A stretch of DNA of 10,180 nucleotides from Limnobacter sp. (GTDB lineage: Bacteria; Pseudomonadota; Gammaproteobacteria; Burkholderiales; Burkholderiaceae_B), in assembly GCA_012032215.1 (NCBI GenBank), contig JAAURO010000035.1, positions 1 to 10,180 of the forward strand, in the 5' to 3' direction. Positions 1 through 6,195 of the stretch are shown here, piece by piece. The stretch's first letter is position 1. Each line of letters opens with the position of its first letter. Position numbers and translations under genes: made by a program. The notes below the pieces were generated by a model. It saw nothing but the letters and a program-made list of their open reading frames with translations. It searched no databases and had not been told where the DNA came from.

Positions 1-74
1 TGGCATAGGTTTTGCGGTTCTTTCTTGCCATGGCACTGTGGGGGCGGGTCGAACGTGAGCGTGGGGCCGAACAT
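1..74 (-). pseudogene. Partial ORF resembling the N-terminus of the 57-aa island ORF
   Basis: On the minus strand this stretch reads MFGPTLTFDP and then diverges. Including seven codons upstream of the ATG at 74, it matches the first residues of the 57-aa ORF at 5555-5728 (shared NDNKPPMFGP, then FDP). At DNA level 41-92 aligns without gaps to 5671-5722 at roughly 79 percent identity by eye. The island copy starts with an ATG at the equivalent of residue 1. Here an in-frame TAG lies a few codons upstream and there is no such start codon, so only the internal ATG at 74 could be used, and no ribosome binding site is seen before it. The frame runs off the left edge of the window. It may be a remnant of a related mobile module or a diverged gene. 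Function unknown. Confidence 0.3.
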
Positions 75-92
75 CGGAGGTTTGTTGTCGTT
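41..92. repeat. Copy 1 of a 52-bp diverged direct repeat (partner 5671-5722)
   Basis: Ungapped alignment with 5671-5722 in the same orientation gives about 41 of 52 matches by eye, with near-identity over 64-92 (two mismatches). The mismatches in the best part fall on wobble positions of the minus-strand reading, which suggests shared coding ancestry rather than a recombination site. Confidence 0.5.
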
Positions 93-105
93 TTCCCGCT
101 ATACG

Positions 106-516
106 CTATAGTTTTCGAGCTATATTGCGCACCTCAATAAACCGCACGTTCAAGGGCCCCAGGCCGTGCTTGGCGCGTGCTTGGTTGCAACGCGGGTTCA
201 GGCTGCCATCTGGCAGGAATACTTCGTACTCGCGGCAAGGCGAGGGCCTGTTTTGGTACAGGGTGCAGCTTACCTGCTCACCCAGTTTGCCGGCCAATGC
301 CACGCAGCGTGGGGTGTGGCTGGAGGTGCCTTTCATGCAGGCGCGGTGCAGGTTGAGTTGCTCGGTCATTTCCATGGGCACGGTGCCGCCGGGTGCGGCC
401 GAGGTTTCTCCCCAGTAAAAACTGATTCGGAAGGTGGAGCAGCAGGCACCACACGACTGGCAAAGCGCTTCAACAGCGGCAGTGTCGGACAACACAGTAA
501 GGGGGGTTGACTGCAA
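106..516 (-). CDS. YkgJ-family cysteine-cluster protein (putative Zn/Fe-binding)
   Basis: This 136-residue protein has the cysteine pattern of the YkgJ/UPF0153 family, annotated as zinc- or iron-chelating: a CQSCGACC cluster at residues 19-26, then single cysteines near 60, 71, 84, 95 and 111, ending with the typical CREYEVF and NPRCNQAR blocks. No signal peptide or membrane segment is visible, so it is probably cytoplasmic. The start is a TTG at 516, chosen because a good ribosome binding site (GAGGTG) lies about seven bases upstream and no in-frame ATG is nearby. It is transcribed divergently from the DUF294 gene at 700, with about 180 bp between them. The substrate and exact role of this family are not established. 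Family assignment is firm, function is not. Confidence 0.87.
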   Translation of the reverse strand: MQSTPLTVLSDTAAVEALCQSCGACCSTFRISFYWGETSAAPGGTVPMEMTEQLNLHRACMKGTSSHTPRCVALAGKLGEQVSCTLYQNRPSPCREYEVFLPDGSLNPRCNQARAKHGLGPLNVRFIEVRNIARKL

Positions 517-636
517 TTTTCACCTCAAAAAAACAGCCATCAAGAATGGATGAGCGACTATAGAGCGCCCCTCCTGTTTTTGCAACGAATATTTGAAGAG
601 GGAGGCTTTCTGCCTTTGCTTGCCTTGAAGTTTCGC

Positions 637-642
637 TACAAT
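637..642 (+). promoter_or_regulatory. Possible -10 element upstream of the DUF294 gene
   Basis: TACAAT lies 58 bases before the GTG start at 700, in the spacer between the two divergent genes. No convincing -35 box is seen at 16-18 bases upstream, so this is a weak call. Confidence 0.25.
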
Positions 643-699
643 GAGCGGCAAATTCACCATAAAAACATTAAAACCAGACAAAAAGGGGAGCACCCAAAA

Positions 700-2649
700 G
701 TGGCTGAGACGCAGCAAGACGAGGGACATATACCCGTTTTTAAAGACGCTGTTAATTTGAGTCCGTCTGGCAACATGCTGGAGTACCTCAAGCAGCGTTT
801 GGTCAAGCACGCGCCTTTTTCTGAAATACCCTCTCACGATCTGGATTGCCTGCTGGAAGGCTGCGCGGAAACCTATTTTGCGCCCGATGAAACCATTATC
901 AGCCCCCAAGATGGCCCGCCCGCGTATTTGTACTATGTGCAGCGTGGCTCTGCGCTGGGCCGCAAAGGCATTGCCGATTTAAGCACCACGGGGTTTCAGT
1001 ATGAGGCGGGGGAAATGTTTCCGGTGAATGCTTTTTTGGCGCAAAGGGCGGTTACCGCTACGTACAGCGCCAAGGAAGACACTTTTTGCCTGATGTTCAC
1101 GCTGAATGCCGTCAACGCGCTCTCGCTCAAGAGCCCGGTGTTTGCCGACTACCTGAACCGCCGCACCATGCAGTTTCTGGACTTGTCGCGCAGGGCCATA
1201 CAGATTGCGTATTCATCGCAAACCCTGGCTGAGCAATCATTGGAAAAGCCGCTGCTGGATGTGGCCAAGCCCGACCCCGTTTTCTGCGGGCCAGGAAACT
1301 CCTTTGAAGGCTGTGCTGCAAACCATGCACGAGCAGCGCATTGGTTCCATGATTGTGGTGAATGCCAGCAAACACGTGCTGGGTATTCTTACCCGGCAAG
1401 ACGTGTTGTCCAAAGTGGCTTTGGCTCAACTTTCTCTGGGTTTACCCATTTCACAGGTCATGAACCAGCCTGTGCAAACGCTGGATATTCAGAATACGGC
1501 CCAGGATGCAGCTATTTTAATGTCTCGGTATGGTATTCGGCACGTGCCCGTTACCCGTGCAAATGCGTTGGTGGGGCTGGTTTCGGAGCGGGATTTGTTT
1601 GCCATGCAGCGTTTGTCTTTAAAACAGGTAAGTACCAGCATTCGGGCTGCTCAGGATATCGATGCACTGCGCGGTGTGGCTGGCGATATCCGCAGCTTTG
1701 CCAAGAATTTGCTGGCTCAGGGCATTCAGGCCAAGCAACTCACCGAGTTAATCAGCCACTTGAACGATGTGCTTACCCAGCGCATTCTGGAAGTGGTGAG
1801 CAACCGCATGGGTATTAAAGAGCAAGATTATTGCTGGTTAAGCTTTGGCTCGGAAGGGCGGTCCGAGCAAACCGTGGCCACTGATCAAGACAACGGGCTG
1901 GTGTTTCAGAGTGACAACCCCCAGGCGGACAGGCCGCGTTGGATAGCTTTCTCACGCGAGGTAAACCTGGTGCTGGACCAGTGCGGTTATCCGCTGTGCA
2001 AGGGCAATGTCATGGCCAGTAATCCCGAGTGCTGCCTGACTGCGCAGGAATGGATAAACCGGTTTGACACCTGGATACGCGTGGCCAGCCCGGAAAACCT
2101 GTTGCGCGCGAATATTTATTTTGATTTGCGCGCCTTGGCGGGCAATAAGGATTTGGCAACGTCTTTGCGCACTTTTGTTTACCAGCGCGCCAAAGAGTCC
2201 ACTATTTTCTGAGAATGCTGGCAGAAAACATTATGCGTTTCAAGCCGCCTTTAAGCTGGCACGGCAGCATAGACACCGATGAACGGGAGGGTGTTCGCAC
2301 GCTTGATTTAAAGCGCAATGGTACGGCGGTGTTCGTGGATGCGGCGCGGTTTTTGTCGCTGGCGTACGGCATTGAAGAAGTAAACACCCGCAAACGTTTC
2401 GAAGCAATTGCCAAGCGCTTAAGCCTGGAAGAGCAGCGGCGCGATGCCTGGGTCAGTGCGTTTGAGTTTTTGCAAATGATGCGCTTGCGTATTCAACTGG
2501 AACAAGGGGTGGGGCTGCCCAATCGCCCCGATTGTCCGAATGTGGTGAATTACGACAACCTGGATAACATCGACAAACGTATTTTAAAAGAGTGTTTCAG
2601 AGTGGGCAAACGGTTGCAGCAACGCATTGAATCGGAGTATCTGCGTTGA
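700..2649 (+). CDS. Cyclic-nucleotide-binding / CBS / DUF294 nucleotidyltransferase-like protein, two frameshifts
   Basis: Read through two frame changes, this is a complete DUF294 regulatory protein of about 650 residues. Order of parts: an N-terminal cNMP-binding-like domain (about 780-1140), a CBS pair (about 1300-1620; e.g. EQRIGSMIVV and YGIRHVPV), the DUF294 nucleotidyltransferase-like core with GSEGRSEQ and TDQDNGL (about 1845-1905), and the C-terminal DUF294_C domain (to 2649). GTG at 700 is preferred because GGGGAG lies eight to ten bases upstream; the frame itself is open from 550. The first break is near 1292-1296: removing one G from CCAGGAAACT restores CGPETPLKAV. The second is near 2205-2208: adding one T to the TTTT run restores STIFLRMLAENIMRF. 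Each frame carries conserved domain sequence, so sequencing error or a very recent mutation is likelier than old decay. Proteins of this type often sit beside a DEDDh exonuclease, as here. Confidence 0.85.
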
Positions 2650-3368
2650 GGCGTTCAGCACCTTTGCCGCCCGCGGTGCACAGCCATGTTGGCTGGAAGG
2701 CCTACTGGCAGGCGCGCTTTGCGCGTGTGTTTGACCTGCGCCCACCCAACGGCGAGCGGTGGGTGATTGTAGATGTGGAATCGTCCGGGTTGAACCCCAA
2801 CAAAGACAGGCTGCTGTCTATTGCAGCCTGTGCAGTGCGTTTTGATGTGCAGGGGAAGCCGGTGGTGGCTATGTCCGATAGTTTCGAGGTGGTAATTCGG
2901 CAGCCCGAAAACCCGCAGCAAGCCGTAGACAAAAACAACATTCTGATTCATGGCATTGGGTTGGGTGCGCAACGCACGGGTGTGCACGCCCAAGAGGCTT
3001 TACTGGCATTTTTGGAATATGTGGGCAATTCGCCTTTGCTGGCGTTTCACAGTTGGTTTGATGAAATATTAATCAACCGGGCTTTGAAAAAAGAACTGGG
3101 GCGTTTAACCCACAAGCATTGGCTGGATTTAGAACACCTGGCCGCTGTGCTGCATCAGGAAAATCACCAGTTGCCGCTGGATATCTGGATGCAGCGCTAC
3201 GATATTACCTGCCAGGCACGGCACCAGGCCGCAGCCGATGTACTGGCCACCGCTCAGTTGTTTTTAAAACTGTGGCCACTGCTGGTAAGGCGCAAAGCCC
3301 GTGACTGGAAAAGCCTAAAGCGCATTGCCGCTGCGCTGGTTACCCTGCCAGGGAGGCGGGGGTATTGA
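2646..3368 (+). CDS. DEDDh 3'-5' exonuclease (DnaQ/PolC-epsilon-like)
   Basis: A 240-residue exonuclease-fold protein. The five DEDDh residues can be placed: D43 and E45 in VDVESSGLNP (Exo I), D139 in HSWFDEI (Exo II), and H193 and D198 in RHQAAADVL (Exo III). It is expected to remove nucleotides from DNA or RNA 3' ends using two metal ions. No other domain is present, so it is not a full polymerase subunit. The start is taken as TTG at 2646, which overlaps the TGA of the DUF294 gene (TTGA) and implies translational coupling. A later start would still keep all motifs. The pairing with a DUF294 protein is recurrent, but its purpose is not known to me. The 3' end is complete and the gene faces a minus-strand gene fragment. 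Confidence 0.85.
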   Translation: MRRSAPLPPAVHSHVGWKAYWQARFARVFDLRPPNGERWVIVDVESSGLNPNKDRLLSIAACAVRFDVQGKPVVAMSDSFEVVIRQPENPQQAVDKNNILIHGIGLGAQRTGVHAQEALLAFLEYVGNSPLLAFHSWFDEILINRALKKELGRLTHKHWLDLEHLAAVLHQENHQLPLDIWMQRYDITCQARHQAAADVLATAQLFLKLWPLLVRRKARDWKSLKRIAAALVTLPGRRGY

Positions 3369-3613
3369 TGTGGCTGCGCGTGTTGTTGGGCATACAGTTT
3401 GATTCCGTTGATTAAAGTCCCCTTGTATTTGCAGGGTAAAATGATGGAGTTTTGATTAAACTCCTGCTCATCTACTTCTTCAGCGGTAGAAAAGTACGCA
3501 CTGGCATCTTCGAGTGACAGGGTAAAAGATTGGCATATTTCATCGTTTTGTGCCTGAACCGAATCAACGCGCTCTATGGAAGTAATTTGTATTTGGTGTG
3601 AGGTTTCCTCTTT
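3369..3613 (-). pseudogene. C-terminal fragment of a native gene split by the mobile island
   Basis: The minus strand is open from the edge of the Tn3 repeat (3613) and gives a protein-like reading with no start codon: KEETSHQIQITSIERVDSV near the cut and SIILPCKYKGTLINGIKLY further on. The frame stays open to a TGA at 3254-3256, overlapping the exonuclease antisense, so the true end is uncertain and I annotate only the part outside the exonuclease. The fragment lies in the same strand and order as the open frame at 7867-8465 on the other side of the island, so the two are probably halves of one interrupted gene. I do not recognise the family. Confidence 0.5.
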
Positions 3614-3650
3614 GGGGGCGTCTCAGAAAACGGAAAAATCGTACGTTAAG
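3614..3650. repeat. Tn3-family terminal inverted repeat (Tn21-like, 37 bp)
   Basis: The sequence begins GGGGGCGTCTCAGAAAACGG, continues AAAAATCGTACG and ends TTAAG. This matches from memory the outer GGGG, central GTCTCAGAAAACGGAAAA and inner TAAG of the 38-bp Tn21/Tn501-type ends. It marks the outer boundary of the island, with the transposon body to the right. The five bases outside are TCTTT. A partner repeat in opposite orientation was looked for and not found in this window. Confidence 0.85.
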
Positions 3651-4203
3651 CGTGCGATGAGGCTGGCACCCAGCGGTACAGCGTCGGAACGGACACGCCG
3701 AGGTTCTTGGCCACGTCCTTGGGCGGCACGCCGCTGGCCAGCAGCTTCTTGGCTGACTTAATCTTGCTGTCGGTCATCTTGGGCTTGCGACCGCCCTTAC
3801 GGCCAAGCTGCTTGGCGACTTCCAACCCGGCGCGAGTGCGCTCGACGGTTAGCTCGCGCTCCATTTCGGCAAGGCTGGCCATGACGTGGAAGAAGAAGCG
3901 CCCGGACGGCGTGCCGGTGTCTATGGAGTCGGTGAGGCTCCTGAACTGGACGCCTTGCTTGTGCAGCTCGCCCACCAGATCGACCAGTTGCTTGACCGAC
4001 CGGCCTAGCCGGTCGAGTTTCCAAACAACCAGGGTATCGCCCTCGCGCAGCATTTCGAGCGTCTTGGCCAAGCCTGGCCGATCTGCCCGAGTGCCACTCA
4101 CCTTGTCCTCGAAGACCTTTTTGCATCCGGCCTTGGTCAAGGCTTCGCGTTGCAGTTCCAGGTTCTGATCCTGCGTCGAGACGCGCGCATAGCCGATCAG
4201 CAT
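3646..4203 (-). CDS. tnpR: Serine recombinase (Tn3-type resolvase / DNA invertase family)
   Basis: A 185-residue serine recombinase of normal length. The catalytic serine is S9 in MLIGYARVSTQDQN. The core motifs VWKLDRLGR and the ASLAEMERELTVERTRAG segment before helix E are present, and the C-terminus carries a helix-turn-helix (GVPPKDVAKNLGVSVPTLYRW). It should cut and rejoin DNA at a short dyad site, resolving cointegrates of a Tn3-type transposon. The ATG at 4203 overlaps the end of the upstream 123-aa ORF by seven bases. The stop codon (3646-3648) lies inside the terminal inverted repeat, tying the gene to the transposon end. No intergenic res site is visible upstream because the genes overlap, so any res site must be inside coding sequence or lost. 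Family call is firm; whether it acts as resolvase or invertase is inferred from the context. Confidence 0.92.
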   Translation of the reverse strand: MLIGYARVSTQDQNLELQREALTKAGCKKVFEDKVSGTRADRPGLAKTLEMLREGDTLVVWKLDRLGRSVKQLVDLVGELHKQGVQFRSLTDSIDTGTPSGRFFFHVMASLAEMERELTVERTRAGLEVAKQLGRKGGRKPKMTDSKIKSAKKLLASGVPPKDVAKNLGVSVPTLYRWVPASSHA

Positions 4204-4568
4204 GGCTTGTCTCGCGCCCGGTCGATGCGTTCCTGCATCGCCTGCATGACTTCTTCGTGGGTGTACAACTTGGCATCGGGGTCGTTGATTTCCCGCAGGG
4301 CTTCCTCGACCTCGCGGGTCATCCGCACGTAATCCTCCGGCCACAGCGCTTGCTCCATGCGCAGCGACGCCTGGCCCAGCAGATGCAGCAAGCCGAACAG
4401 CCGCATGTCGTTGGAGGCTACGATGTGCTCTCGAATCCGCTCCTGAATAGCTTCGCTGGCCCGATGCGCTTCCGGTGAAGCCGTACCTTCGTAGTCGGAT
4501 GGGAATCCCGCTTCCTCGGCGATCCGCGCCCAGGCGCTGGCCAGCGCCTCGATGCTGGACGTGCTCAT
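4197..4568 (-). CDS. Hypothetical 123-aa protein with antitoxin-like C-terminus
   Basis: Begins MSTSSIEALASAWARIAEE and ends DPDAKLYTHEEVMQAMQER followed by IDRARDKPC. The protein is largely charged and probably helical, with no signal peptide or membrane segment. The tail pattern, a short acidic stretch then hEEVM and a helix of basic and acidic residues, resembles the toxin-binding tail of several type II antitoxins. No toxin gene is adjacent, so this is a weak resemblance only. The start at 4568 lies two bases after the tai4 stop, and the stop overlaps the resolvase start by seven bases, so it is translated within the same message. A role in transposon control (for example partnering the resolvase) is possible but unsupported. 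Confidence 0.75.
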   Translation of the reverse strand: MSTSSIEALASAWARIAEEAGFPSDYEGTASPEAHRASEAIQERIREHIVASNDMRLFGLLHLLGQASLRMEQALWPEDYVRMTREVEEALREINDPDAKLYTHEEVMQAMQERIDRARDKPC

Positions 4569-4570
4569 AC

Positions 4571-5035
4571 TCACTTCGGCTTTGCTGGCGGCGGATTGTC
4601 TTGACGGTAAGTGCGCTTGGGGTTGATGACCACGCGCTTGACCAGCGAGTCCAGCTCCTTGCTGTGGTACAGGTCCAGGCATTTCAGGAAGTCGAACCGG
4701 ACACCCTTGATTTCTGATTCGACCAGCGGATTGCGATAGTCGCGAGCCAAATACTTTTCCACCAGCGGGGGGACTACATCGCCATACGGATGCTTGTCCC
4801 AATCGTAGTAAGTCCAATCTCGAAGGGCACTGGCGCTGCTTCCCGCATCCGTAGTGGCTTGTTGTTCCTTGCTGTATGCGGTGGCGATGCATTCAGCAAG
4901 TACCATGTCCTTGTAGTTCTGTGCATAGGTCTGAGTACCCGCCTGCGGCGAATTGAGCGCCTCATCCTTCGCATGGCTGACTGACGCAAAGAGCACAAAG
5001 ATAAGCAACAGGTTGCGAGCCAGCCCTTTTTTCAT
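4571..5035 (-). CDS. tai4: Tai4-family immunity protein against the T6SS amidase Tae4
   Basis: A 154-residue protein with an N-terminal signal peptide: basic start MKKGLARN, hydrophobic LLLIFVLFA, and a likely cleavage after SHA near residue 22. It is therefore exported to the periplasm, where Tae4 acts. The mature part has the Tai4-type features YKDMVLAECIATAY and FDFLKCLDLYHSKELDSLV, with two cysteines that could form the conserved disulfide. Tai4 proteins bind Tae4 as dimers and block the active site, protecting the producer from itself and its siblings. The ATG overlaps the tae4 stop (ATGA), as expected for a coupled effector-immunity pair. The proline- and lysine-rich end (NPPPAKPK) looks like a flexible tail. 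Specificity for the adjacent effector is inferred from linkage. Confidence 0.88.
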   Translation of the reverse strand: MKKGLARNLLLIFVLFASVSHAKDEALNSPQAGTQTYAQNYKDMVLAECIATAYSKEQQATTDAGSSASALRDWTYYDWDKHPYGDVVPPLVEKYLARDYRNPLVESEIKGVRFDFLKCLDLYHSKELDSLVKRVVINPKRTYRQDNPPPAKPK

Positions 5036-5532
5036 GGCAGGCTCCAGAAGTTTGCGCGATCAGTACGATAGTTTGCTCCTGGCTCATTGAAATAGCAGTG
5101 GTCGTAGCAGGCACTGCCATTGAATAACGTTGCATGACCTTCGGCGTCTGACCACCCGGTCACCTCAAACAAGATCAATCCCTTTTTGCCGGCGAGCGTT
5201 CCTCCGCCGGATGGCGGATATTTCACGACTTCCGCCTTGCCCCACCGACTTTCGAGAAAGGAAATCAAGTTTCTGACGCGATAAAAGTACCAACGCTTAT
5301 CTGAACCGGATACGGTTTGTCCAGGCATGTGGGGTATGTGCATCCCAGCCTGATTCAAGATGTAGCTCAGACGCACCGCACACGTATTTTTCCAACGCAA
5401 CTTGGGGTCTTCGCTATTGATGTTGGCTGCGACATTGCCTCCAACGACCTTCGCCACCTTGGCCGCAGAGTTGACGGGATCATAGATTCGCATGGAAGCC
5501 GCCCAGGCGGCAGCAAAAGACGGTCGAGTCAT
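5032..5532 (-). CDS. tae4: Tae4-family T6SS peptidoglycan amidase effector
   Basis: A 166-residue protein matching type VI amidase effector 4 along its length: RPSFAAAWAASMRIYDP at the start, NTCAVRLSYILN, RWYFYRVRNLISFLE, GWSDAEGHATLFNG and YDHCYFNEP, ending NFWSLP. The catalytic residues C51, H133 and D144 have the same spacing as the triad I recall for the Salmonella protein (C44, H126, D137). C142 and C146 match its disulfide pair. Tae4 is a DL-endopeptidase/amidase delivered into the periplasm of rival cells, where it cleaves peptide stems of peptidoglycan and causes lysis. No signal peptide is seen, as expected for a T6SS substrate. The ATG at 5532 has an AAGGA site about seven bases upstream. 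No truncation or active-site loss is visible, so it should be functional. The location on a Tn3-type element is the odd part. Confidence 0.93.
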   Translation of the reverse strand: MTRPSFAAAWAASMRIYDPVNSAAKVAKVVGGNVAANINSEDPKLRWKNTCAVRLSYILNQAGMHIPHMPGQTVSGSDKRWYFYRVRNLISFLESRWGKAEVVKYPPSGGGTLAGKKGLILFEVTGWSDAEGHATLFNGSACYDHCYFNEPGANYRTDRANFWSLP

Positions 5533-5536
5533 TTGT

Positions 5537-5545
5537 CATCCTTGT
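5537..5545 (-). promoter_or_regulatory. Ribosome binding site of tae4
   Basis: In the 22-base gap between the 57-aa ORF and tae4 the minus strand reads AAGGATGACAAATG. The AAGGA core gives tae4 its own translation start and supports the ATG at 5532. Confidence 0.55.
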
Positions 5546-5554
5546 TTTCGGGTT

Positions 5555-5728
5555 TCAAAAAATCGTCGTGGTGCAGTTGCTGATGATCGTTTCGGCCATG
5601 TTGGCCTTACCGGCCAGCTCGGCCATCATCTGGTTCATCAGCGCCGACTTGCCGGAACGCGGCTCATGGTTGGCCGGGTCGAACACGGCAGAAGGGCCGA
5701 ACATCGGCGGCTTGTTGTCGTTGGTCAT
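5555..5728 (-). CDS. Hypothetical 57-aa protein (MFGP/FDP motif)
   Basis: Reads MTNDNKPPMFGPSAVFDP and continues with RSGKSALMNQMMAELAGK and a short tail ending TTTIF. Its ATG overlaps the hepT stop codon (ATGA), so it is translated as the third gene of the mntA-hepT string, directly before tae4. There is no signal peptide or membrane segment. The GKS run is not enough for a Walker motif. The first residues are shared with the partial reading frame at the left edge of the window. The last ten or so residues look unlike the rest and may be the product of a junction that fused an older, longer gene to the tae4 cassette. I do not recognise the family and give no function. Confidence 0.55.
   Translation of the reverse strand: MTNDNKPPMFGPSAVFDPANHEPRSGKSALMNQMMAELAGKANMAETIISNCTTTIF
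5671..5722. repeat. Copy 2 of the 52-bp diverged direct repeat (partner 41-92)
   Basis: Lies within the N-terminal coding part of the 57-aa ORF. See the partner for the alignment. Confidence 0.5.
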
Positions 5729-6034
5729 AGTTCCATTCCTTTGTCGTTACGGTCTTCATCGTCGGCATCCTGGCGCACGGCGGGCAGTTGCTTGAGCAAC
5801 TCCGGTAGTGCTGCCTGCACGGTGTCCCACACCACATCGAGGTTGATGTCGAAGTAGCCGTGGGCGATGCGGTTCCGCATGCCGCGCATATTGCGCCAGG
5901 GCACTTGCCCGTGTGCTTGGGCGAACTCGGCATAGCCATCCATCACCTTCGTGACTGCCTCGCCTATGATGATGAGGCTCATGATGACGGCCTGCTGCAT
6001 GTGATCGAGGTAATCGGAGACGGTGCTCGCTCAT
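5725..6034 (-). pseudogene. hepT: Eroded HepT-like HEPN toxin (DUF86)
   Basis: HepT is the toxin of the HEPN/MNT module, an RNase or tRNA-targeting HEPN protein silenced by MntA-mediated AMPylation. The active-site motif R-x4-H-x-Y is intact as RNRIAHGY in GMRNRIAHGYFDINLDVVW. Two lesions are visible near the start. The expected ATG at 6034 overlaps the mntA stop (ATGA), but its frame (MSEHRLRLP) is off by one from the frame that reads VSDYLDHMQQAVIMSLIIIG. In that frame the first helix (YLDHMQQA) runs straight into the second (AVIMSLIIIGEA), so the linker of about 20-26 residues typical of DUF86 proteins is missing; a CAGCAGGC-type microhomology deletion would explain this. Only a 91-aa product from ATG at 6000 is possible. 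It probably lacks toxin function, though the catalytic motif remains. Confidence 0.75.
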
Positions 6035-6166
6035 ACCGGCTGCGCCTCCGCGAGCACTTTGGCCCGGAACTTCGGCGGTAGGTCGCCGGGTGTCAGCAGA
6101 TCGACGTGAAGGCCAAGCAGCGATTCCAGCTCGTCTTGCAAGCCGCCCAGGTCGAACAGCCCTCTA
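6031..6166 (-). pseudogene. mntA: Truncated MntA-like minimal nucleotidyltransferase antitoxin (C-terminus only)
   Basis: The minus strand gives GLFDLGGLQDELESLLGLHV, then DLLTPGDLPPKFRAKVLAEA and QPV before the TGA, which overlaps the hepT ATG. This matches the C-terminal part of MNT-domain antitoxins, where a final aspartate strand (HVDLLTP) follows the nucleotide-binding part. The N-terminal half with the GSxxxG and first DxD residues is gone, because the frame is cut exactly at the left end of the IS3-family element. It cannot AMPylate HepT, so it is non-functional. No continuation of mntA is found beyond the IS, meaning that DNA was lost and not merely interrupted. Confidence 0.75.
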
Positions 6167-6194
6167 TGTCAGACTACTTGTCGCCTCTATTTAA
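6167..6194 (+). repeat. Left terminal inverted repeat of the IS3-family element
   Basis: Starts TGTCA, with a second TGTCG block 13-17 bases in, mirrored at 7839-7866. The mntA reading frame ends exactly here, which supports the boundary. Confidence 0.7.
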
Positions 6195-6195
6195 C

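Larger units (their letters stand above)
3614..6166. mobile_element. Remnant of a Tn3-family transposon carrying a T6SS effector-immunity pair
   Basis: Bounded on the left by a Tn21-like terminal repeat and on the right by an IS3-family element that cuts into mntA. All genes run on the minus strand toward the terminal repeat, with overlaps or gaps of a few bases: mntA (truncated), hepT (eroded), a 57-aa ORF, tae4, tai4, a 123-aa ORF and a serine resolvase. By eye it is richer in G and C than the flanks. A Tn3 transposase and the other terminal repeat are missing, so it cannot move by itself from what is seen. HEPN/MNT modules are known passengers of Tn3-family transposons; an amidase effector pair as cargo is unusual to my knowledge. 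Confidence 0.75.

Noticed and set aside
125..510. Plus-strand open frames over the YkgJ gene
   Set aside because: They lie antisense to a gene with a clear family pattern and show no recognisable domain or ribosome binding site.
694..705. CTGAGACG resembling the inner part of the inverted Tn3 repeat on the left
   Set aside because: Only eight bases match, it falls in the DUF294 start region, and the rest of the 37-bp repeat is absent.
3707..4168. 153-codon plus-strand frame opposite the resolvase
   Set aside because: Serine- and arginine-rich antisense reading of a GC-rich conserved gene; no start signal.
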